From assembly GCA_009786675.1 (NCBI GenBank), contig WQRP01000006.1, positions 1 through 7,494 on the forward strand: a DNA stretch of 7,494 bases, read 5' to 3'. Both the position numbers and the translations under genes were made by a program. Shown one piece after another: positions 1 to 3,300 of this stretch. Under the pieces are notes generated by a model. It was not told where the DNA came from and ran no database searches. It saw nothing but the letters and a program-made list of their open reading frames with translations. Every line of letters begins with the position of its first letter. Within the stretch, counting starts at the first letter, position 1. The stretch comes from Treponema sp. (GTDB taxonomy: Bacteria; Spirochaetota; Spirochaetia; Treponematales; Breznakiellaceae).

Positions 1-53
1 CGCGACGCGCCCGCTTCGGACATGGGATAAATGCCTGGCGCGTGCGCGTCGCG
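1..53. repeat. Inverted repeat at the window edge
   Basis: A perfect 10-bp inverted repeat pairs CGCGACGCGC (1-10) with GCGCGTCGCG (44-53) around a 33-base loop. Frame 1 has a stop (TAA) at 28-30 inside the loop, so this could be the 3' end and hairpin of a gene lying to the left. With only nine codons visible, no protein can be recognised. The left arm touches the window edge, so the full stem may be longer. Confidence 0.35.
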
Positions 54-113
54 GCACGGAGAGGGGGCTGTCATTTCGCGTTTCGGGTGCTGTTGCGCCT
101 GCGTTCCATCAGA

Positions 114-141
114 CAGTAAAAAGGTGCTGGTCATTTTGCGC
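114..141 (+). repeat. Half-copy of the dispersed repeat (left arm)
   Basis: The 20 bases at 114-133 match 173-192 at 19 of 20 positions (CAGTAAAAA, then G or A, then GTGCTGGTCA). After that this copy continues with TTTTGCGCGG instead of CACC and has no matching right arm, so it looks like a solitary half of the paired-arm element described at 173-277. A weaker relative (CTGTCATTTCGCG) lies at 68-80. Confidence 0.6.
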
Positions 142-172
142 GGAGGATTAAGGATTTTATCTTTGTCATCCC

Positions 173-277
173 CAGTAAAAAAGTGCTGGTCACCCCCCGG
201 GGGGTACGCTACACCTGTAGTGTACCCCAGTGTGTACCTACGCTATGACTTTTTGGTGACTGACACTCCGCGCCTAC
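173..277 (+). repeat. Paired-arm dispersed repeat, copy 1
   Basis: The left arm (173-194) matches the reverse complement of 2132-2156 at 20 of 22 aligned bases plus one 3-base gap. The right arm (255-277) matches the reverse complement of 2085-2109 with one substitution and one 1-base gap. The inner parts of the two arms are also inverted repeats of each other (182-194 with 255-267). The middle, about 60 bp, differs entirely from that of copy 2 and carries its own hairpin at 201-228. The right arm ends where hydrogenase-like coding begins. This is a non-autonomous, MITE-like or structural repeat, with no coding capacity seen. Confidence 0.6.
201..228. other. Hairpin inside repeat copy 1
   Basis: GGGGTAC (201-207) pairs with GTACCCC (222-228) and CTAC (209-212) pairs with GTAG (217-220), with one G/T apposition between and a 4-base loop ACCT. 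A C6G6 palindrome at 193-204 overlaps its left side and would compete with it. This hairpin is specific to the middle of copy 1 and absent from copy 2. Confidence 0.5.
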
Positions 278-421
278 AAGAACGGCCTGTATCACCACGA
301 CAACAACAGCGCCATTCGGGTGAGCTACGATAACCCGCAGATAAAAGCGATTTACCGGGATTTTCTGGGCGAGCCGATGGGGGACAAGGCGAAGCGGTTA
401 TTGCATACGTACCATGTATAG
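260..421 (+). pseudogene. Truncated C-terminal end of an [FeFe] hydrogenase
   Basis: The frame that is open between stops at 257-259 and 419-421 encodes about 53 residues ending in a stretch typical of the C-terminus (small-subunit-like part) of [FeFe] hydrogenases. It reads GLYHHDNN, then IRVSYDNPQIKAIY, then FLGEP, then LLHTYHV and stop. The family pattern is an R-S-H/Y-x-N-P block, then Y-x-x-FLG-x-P, then LLHT-x-Y. None of the upstream H-cluster cysteine motifs (TSCCPxW, ECxxK, C-x-x-C in the large domain) is present, there is no start codon with a ribosome site, and the DNA upstream is repeat. The first codons (269-277) lie inside the right arm of repeat copy 1, so true homology probably begins near 278. 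I infer a gene broken or overwritten at the repeat boundary. Recognition is from memory of the family, not from a search. Confidence 0.7.
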
Positions 422-466
422 CGAAACCATTTCATGATCCCGGTTGATAGGTCGGAGGCGGTGCCG

Positions 467-478
467 GTCACTTTCGCG
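467..478 (+). repeat. Short shared motif GTCACTTTCGCG
   Basis: The 12 bases GTCACTTTCGCG recur exactly, in reverse complement, at 2325-2336, and with one change (GTCACTCTCGCG) at 2091-2102. The preceding GGTGCCG also resembles the repeat arm. It is probably a decayed fragment of the same dispersed family. The surrounding non-coding DNA (422-513) shows otherwise only a small 6-bp hairpin, CTTGGC (484-489, counting by eye) with GCCAAG (496-501). Confidence 0.4.
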
Positions 479-513
479 TATACCTTGGCAAACACGCCAA
501 GCGATTCTTGCAC

Positions 514-542
514 TTGAAACATTATGGGGTTTGGTACATACT
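514..542 (+). promoter_or_regulatory. Candidate sigma70 promoter for the SUMF1 lipoprotein gene
   Basis: TTGAAA (514-519), a 17-base spacer and CATACT (537-542) fit a vegetative promoter reasonably well. A transcript from here would start near 549 and carry the octamer array within a leader of about 300 bases. A second, poorer -10 (TATAAG, 738-743) downstream of the array lacks a good -35. Confidence 0.4.
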
Positions 543-573
543 GGCCATAGTGAAAACGAACCCCGCCAGCCGC

Positions 574-677
574 GGCCATCCGGCCATCCGGCCATCCGGC
601 CATCCGGCCATCCGGCCATCCGGCCATCCGGCCATCCGGCCATCCGGCCATCCGGCCATCCGGCCATCCGGCCATCC
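574..677 (+). repeat. Tandem array, 13 perfect copies of GGCCATCC
   Basis: The 8-base unit GGCCATCC is repeated 13 times without error over 104 bp, beginning at 574, 582, 590 and so on to 670. Because 8 is not a multiple of 3 and the unit creates no stop, all frames stay open and spell an 8-residue repeat, which explains the apparent ORFs here. Perfect identity implies recent expansion by slippage or active homogenisation. It lies between the candidate promoter at 514-542 and the start codon at 848, so copy number could alter the leader RNA or the spacing of upstream elements. Confidence 0.95.
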
Positions 678-847
678 AATTATGATTCTGCGCTAAACAA
701 GCGTGTCAACCACCTAACGGCATGTTTTTCGCATCGCTATAAGCGTGTAATTTCCCGTCTTTTTGAGGAAACGCCCCCTGCGCGTTCGCCCGTCGCGGAC
801 GCCGGGGTGTTTTTGCATACAAACACACAACAAGGAGGTTTTTCGAC

Positions 848-2014
848 ATGAAAAACACAAGGACACTACTGGGCGTTGTCGCCGTCATCGGGTTTGTCGC
901 GGTATCCTGCGGCAACAATACCACGCCGAACGGCACAGTTCCGGGCGGCACCGTGCCGAGTGGCCCCACCATGCGCACGGTAACCTTTAATACCGCCGGG
1001 GGATCCGACATTGCCCCGGCGCGGGTGCCGGACGGGCAGGCGGTGGCAAGGCCCGGGCAAGACCCGACAAGGGGCAGCTATGTCTTTGCCGGCTGGTATA
1101 CGGCGGCCGCCGGCGGAACGGCGTTTTACTTTGGCACGCCAATTACCGCGAACACGACCATACACGCAAGGTGGGCCGCGCCGGCCCCGACCATGGAAGT
1201 GGAGATTGCCGCCGGCATTACGATGGAGATGAACTGGATACCTGCCGGTAATTTCACGATGGGGCAGAACGACTTGCCCGATTGGTCACCCGCACCGGAA
1301 CGCCAGGTTACGCTGACCCGAGGCTTTTACATGGGCATACACGCGGTGACGCAGGAACAGTTCCAGGCGGTGATGGGCTACAACCCCAGCCACTTTTCCG
1401 GCAGTCCCGCCGCCGGGGAAACACGACCCGTGGAAATGGTGAATTGGTACCACGCGATAGCGTTCGCCAACCGGCTAAGCATAATGCAGGGGCTGGATCC
1501 TGTGTACTACGTATACGGTGTAAATTGGGAAACATTGACGTTTACAGACGTGCCTGTGGATTGGAACGACCCTAGGTGTACCTATTGGGATGCGGTAACC
1601 GCAAACTGGAATGCGAACGGCTTTCGCCTGGCGACCGAGGCCGAGTGGGAGTACGCTGCCCGCGCCGGTACGACGACGCAGTGGAGTTTTGGTGACACGG
1701 ATGACGACAGTGATTATTACGCATGGACAAGCAGTAACTCCAACTGGATGACGCGCGAGGTGGGGTTGTTAGAGCCGAATGCCTGGGGACTATACGATAT
1801 GCACGGAAACGTGTGGGAGTGGGTATGGGACTGGTTTGGGGAACTCGACGCGTCCGCCGCGACCGATCCCACGGGTGCGGTTTCCGGCGGCGACCGCGTG
1901 TTACGCGGCGGGGGTTGGAGCTTTCCGCCCGGGGACGCTCGGTCGGCGATTCGTGTTCACGGCAGTCCCGATAATCGGAGCGCCCATTTTGGTTTCCGGG
2001 TTGTCCGCCCCTGA
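848..2014 (+). CDS. SUMF1/FGE-fold lipoprotein with N-terminal InlB-type repeat
   Basis: Predicted envelope lipoprotein of 388 residues. The start is fixed by a strong ribosome site AAGGAGG (832-838) nine bases upstream. Residues 1-20 form a signal with hydrophobic core GVVAVIGFVAVS and lipidation Cys21, a relaxed spirochaetal lipobox. A Gly/Thr/Pro linker follows, then a Listeria-Bacteroides (InlB B-type) repeat at about 43-109 (TVTFNTAGG, then FAGWYT, then HARW). Residues about 125-387 form an FGE-sulfatase/SUMF1 domain: MNWIPAGNFTMG, RPVEMVNWYHAIAFANRLS, FRLATEAEWEYAARAG, GLYDMHGNVWEW, RVLRGGGW, FGFRVVRP. The active-site cysteines of true formylglycine-generating enzymes are missing from the segment after RGGGW; Cys244 is the only Cys besides Cys21. 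I therefore infer a ligand-binding C-type-lectin-like fold, not an FGE enzyme. The C-terminal segment resembles diversity-generating-retroelement variable regions such as T. denticola TvpA. Apparently monocistronic. Confidence 0.9.
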   Translation: MKNTRTLLGVVAVIGFVAVSCGNNTTPNGTVPGGTVPSGPTMRTVTFNTAGGSDIAPARVPDGQAVARPGQDPTRGSYVFAGWYTAAAGGTAFYFGTPITANTTIHARWAAPAPTMEVEIAAGITMEMNWIPAGNFTMGQNDLPDWSPAPERQVTLTRGFYMGIHAVTQEQFQAVMGYNPSHFSGSPAAGETRPVEMVNWYHAIAFANRLSIMQGLDPVYYVYGVNWETLTFTDVPVDWNDPRCTYWDAVTANWNANGFRLATEAEWEYAARAGTTTQWSFGDTDDDSDYYAWTSSNSNWMTREVGLLEPNAWGLYDMHGNVWEWVWDWFGELDASAATDPTGAVSGGDRVLRGGGWSFPPGDARSAIRVHGSPDNRSAHFGFRVVRP

Positions 2015-2057
2015 GTTCTGGGCTCAATTTCGAAGGGACGGCAACGTAGCGCCGCCG

Positions 2058-2083
2058 CGCGCCCCTGGCGGGCGGGGGGCGCG
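2058..2083. other. GC-rich stem-loop downstream of the SUMF1 gene
   Basis: CGCGCCCC (2058-2065) pairs perfectly with GGGGCGCG (2076-2083) around a 10-base loop. It lies 43 bases past the stop codon and has no T-run after it, so it is not a classical terminator. It is the first of four consecutive hairpins ending at 2298. In diversity-generating retroelements a GC-rich hairpin can follow the variable region, but this loop is longer than the usual tetraloop. Confidence 0.5.
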
Positions 2084-2084
2084 T

Positions 2085-2156
2085 AGTAGGCGCGAGAGTG
2101 ACAGTCACCGGTTTTTAAGCCCCTCGCGCGGGGTGACTGGCACTTTTTTACTACTG
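2085..2156 (-). repeat. Paired-arm dispersed repeat, copy 2 (inverted)
   Basis: Same element as 173-277 but in the opposite orientation. Its arms are 2085-2109 and 2132-2156, and the middle (2110-2131, 22 bases) is unrelated to the roughly 60-base middle of copy 1. The outer arm sequence AGTAGGCGCGAGAGTGAC (2085-2102) occurs again with one change at 2319-2336. Confidence 0.6.
2097..2149 (+). terminator. Likely intrinsic terminator of the SUMF1 gene, formed by the repeat
   Basis: AGTGACAGTCACC (2097-2109) pairs with GGTGACTGGCACT (2132-2144) in 12 of 13 positions, followed by six T residues (2144-2149). A smaller inner pairing, CCCC (2120-2123) with GGGG (2130-2133), overlaps and may compete. 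The stem plus T-run about 85 bases after the SUMF1 stop is a reasonable rho-independent terminator on the plus strand. The 22-base loop is longer than usual. Confidence 0.45.
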
Positions 2157-2215
2157 CGGGATTATTAGCGTCATTCTATCTTGCCGACCGTACCTGTTTT
2201 GTAATCCCGCTGTAG
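2151..2215. other. Second stem-loop of the stacked set
   Basis: CTACTGCGGGATTA (2151-2164) is complementary to TAATCCCGCTGTAG (2202-2215) with a single T/T mismatch (13 of 14 pairs), enclosing a 37-base loop without obvious internal structure. It begins within the end of repeat copy 2 and ends exactly where the next hairpin starts. No integron attC core motifs or tRNA features were seen. Confidence 0.55.
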
Positions 2216-2298
2216 CCCTCACGCTGGGTGGCGATGCGCACGTTCCGTGCATTTATTCCATGCACGGGGCGGGCGCATCGCCTTCCAGCGTGCCAGGG
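2216..2298. other. Long imperfect hairpin, about 30 base pairs
   Basis: Nested complementary blocks are: CCCT (2216-2219) with AGGG (2295-2298); CACGCTGG (2220-2227) with CCAGCGTG (2285-2292); GGCGATGCGC (2230-2239) with GCGCATCGCC (2273-2282); and CCGTGCAT (2245-2252) with ATGCACGG (2260-2267), closing a 7-base loop TTATTCC. There is a 2x2 mismatch, a symmetric 5x5 internal loop and a 2-base bulge. The length and symmetry suggest a structured RNA, a palindromic repeat unit or a folded-back mobile remnant. There is no T-run, so it is not a simple terminator. Confidence 0.65.
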
Positions 2299-2318
2299 GA
2301 CTTTCCAAGGCGCGAGGG

Positions 2319-2336
2319 AGTAGGCGCGAAAGTGAC
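2319..2336 (-). repeat. Half-copy of the dispersed repeat arm
   Basis: AGTAGGCGCGAAAGTGAC matches 2085-2102 at 17 of 18 bases in direct orientation, 234 bp apart. The two bracket the four-hairpin region, minus its first hairpin. The remainder of the gap (2337-2397) holds only a small hairpin, CCGCCTT (2361-2367) with AAGGCGG (2373-2379), and no gene. Confidence 0.6.
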
Positions 2337-2397
2337 GAATCGTATATCGAAATTCCCAGCCCGCCTTGGGCAAAGGCGGCGGGGCAGGCCAGGGTCT

Positions 2398-2426
2398 TTG
2401 CCGAACCCCGGCGGATAAGTTATACT
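2398..2426 (+). promoter_or_regulatory. Strong sigma70-type promoter abutting vanY
   Basis: TTGCCG (2398-2403), a 17-base spacer and TATACT (2421-2426). With the usual six bases between the -10 box and the start site, transcription would begin at 2433, which is the A of the vanY ATG. There is no convincing Shine-Dalgarno sequence in the six intervening bases, which supports leaderless translation. Confidence 0.6.
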
Positions 2427-2432
2427 GGAAAC

Positions 2433-3299
2433 ATGCGAGCGTTTCACCGTTTTTCGGTAATTGTGGTGTTGGTGTCGTTTCCGTTGGTTTCCTGTTTTCC
2501 TAGGGGGGCGGGCGACGGAATCCCTTTGGACGGACTTGCGGGGGAAAAAATAATCATCGTGGGCAACTTTGAACGGGACAGGACGGATCGCGACGGCGAA
2601 TTTGCCGCCAGGCTTTCCGCCGTCATGCGGAACGCCGAGCTTCCAGAGGAACTGTACGTAAGCATCCTGGAAGTCTCGGCGTGGAACCCTGCCTTTGTTA
2701 GGGATCTTCACGCCATTCTTGCGGGGCCTGGGTACCTGCGGGTATTGGTCGATAAGCAGAACGCGCTTCCCGATGGCTATTCGCCCCCGGATCTGGTCGG
2801 GCTGGCGACCGACGGCGCGTACCGTGTCAGCAGGGCCGGGCTGATGCTTAGGCGTTCAGCCGCCGCGTCGCTGCAGGAAATGGCGGCGGCCGCTCGCGCC
2901 GACGGCGTTACCCTGGTCGCCTCGTCCGCGTACCGCTCGTTCGACCACCAGACGCAGGTGCACAACCGGCTTGTGCAGCAGATGGGCCGGGCCGCCGCCG
3001 AGCGGGTCTCGGCGCGGCCGGGGCACAGCCAGCACCAGACCGGCCTGGCCCTGGACTTCGGCGACATTACCAACGCCTTCGCGCGGAGCCCCGCCGGCCT
3101 TTGGATGGACGCCAACGCGACCCGTTTCGGCTGGTCGCTTTCGTATCCCTACGGCTACGAGCATATCACCGGCTATAGCTGGGAAAGCTGGCATTTCCGT
3201 TACCTGGGCAGGGATCTTGCCGCCTTTAAGGACAGGTACTTCGGCGGCATCCAGCAGTTCGCCCTGCGCTTCCTGCACGAATGGGAACGGTTCCGGTGA
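2433..3299 (+). CDS. VanY-family D-alanyl-D-alanine carboxypeptidase lipoprotein
   Basis: Zinc D,D-carboxypeptidase (peptidase family M15B, VanY/DdcY type), 288 residues, that trims the terminal D-Ala of peptidoglycan stem peptides, probably on the periplasmic face. ATG 2433 is chosen because it starts directly with a lipoprotein signal: Arg2 and Arg6, hydrophobic core VIVVLVSFPLVS, and Cys21. The longer open frame back to 2247 would read through a hairpin and bury the signal. The catalytic domain occupies about 120-270: SAYRSFDHQ (Arg168), GHSQHQTGLALDFG with zinc ligands His201 and Asp208, and WESWHFRYLG with catalytic Glu251 and zinc ligand His254. All key residues are intact, so it should be active. 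Residues 22-110 form a variable N-terminal region without a recognised domain. Its stop lies one base from the stop of the convergent polA gene. Confidence 0.88.
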   Translation: MRAFHRFSVIVVLVSFPLVSCFPRGAGDGIPLDGLAGEKIIIVGNFERDRTDRDGEFAARLSAVMRNAELPEELYVSILEVSAWNPAFVRDLHAILAGPGYLRVLVDKQNALPDGYSPPDLVGLATDGAYRVSRAGLMLRRSAAASLQEMAAAARADGVTLVASSAYRSFDHQTQVHNRLVQQMGRAAAERVSARPGHSQHQTGLALDFGDITNAFARSPAGLWMDANATRFGWSLSYPYGYEHITGYSWESWHFRYLGRDLAAFKDRYFGGIQQFALRFLHEWERFR

Positions 3300-3300
3300 T

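Noticed and set aside
114..194. CRISPR-like direct repeats (about 20 bp, 59 bp apart)
   Set aside because: There are only two copies in tandem, no third regularly spaced unit and no cas genes. They are better explained as arms of the dispersed repeat.
31..333. 100-codon plus-strand frame near the left edge
   Set aside because: It crosses repeat copies and the hydrogenase remnant in another frame, has no ribosome site and no recognisable protein features.
352..851. Open frames on both strands across the octamer array
   Set aside because: They are kept open by the stop-free 8-bp repeat, which gives the same 8-residue period in every frame. The flanking residues match no family I know.
2151..2215. 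Integron attC site
   Set aside because: The inverted repeat lacks the RYYYAAC / GTTRRRY core sites, and there is no integrase or cassette array in the window.
2247..2432. Upstream extension of vanY to ATG 2247
   Set aside because: It would translate half of a long hairpin and a repeat, would bury the lipoprotein signal 62 residues inside the protein, and has no ribosome site. ATG 2433 with its adjacent promoter fits better.
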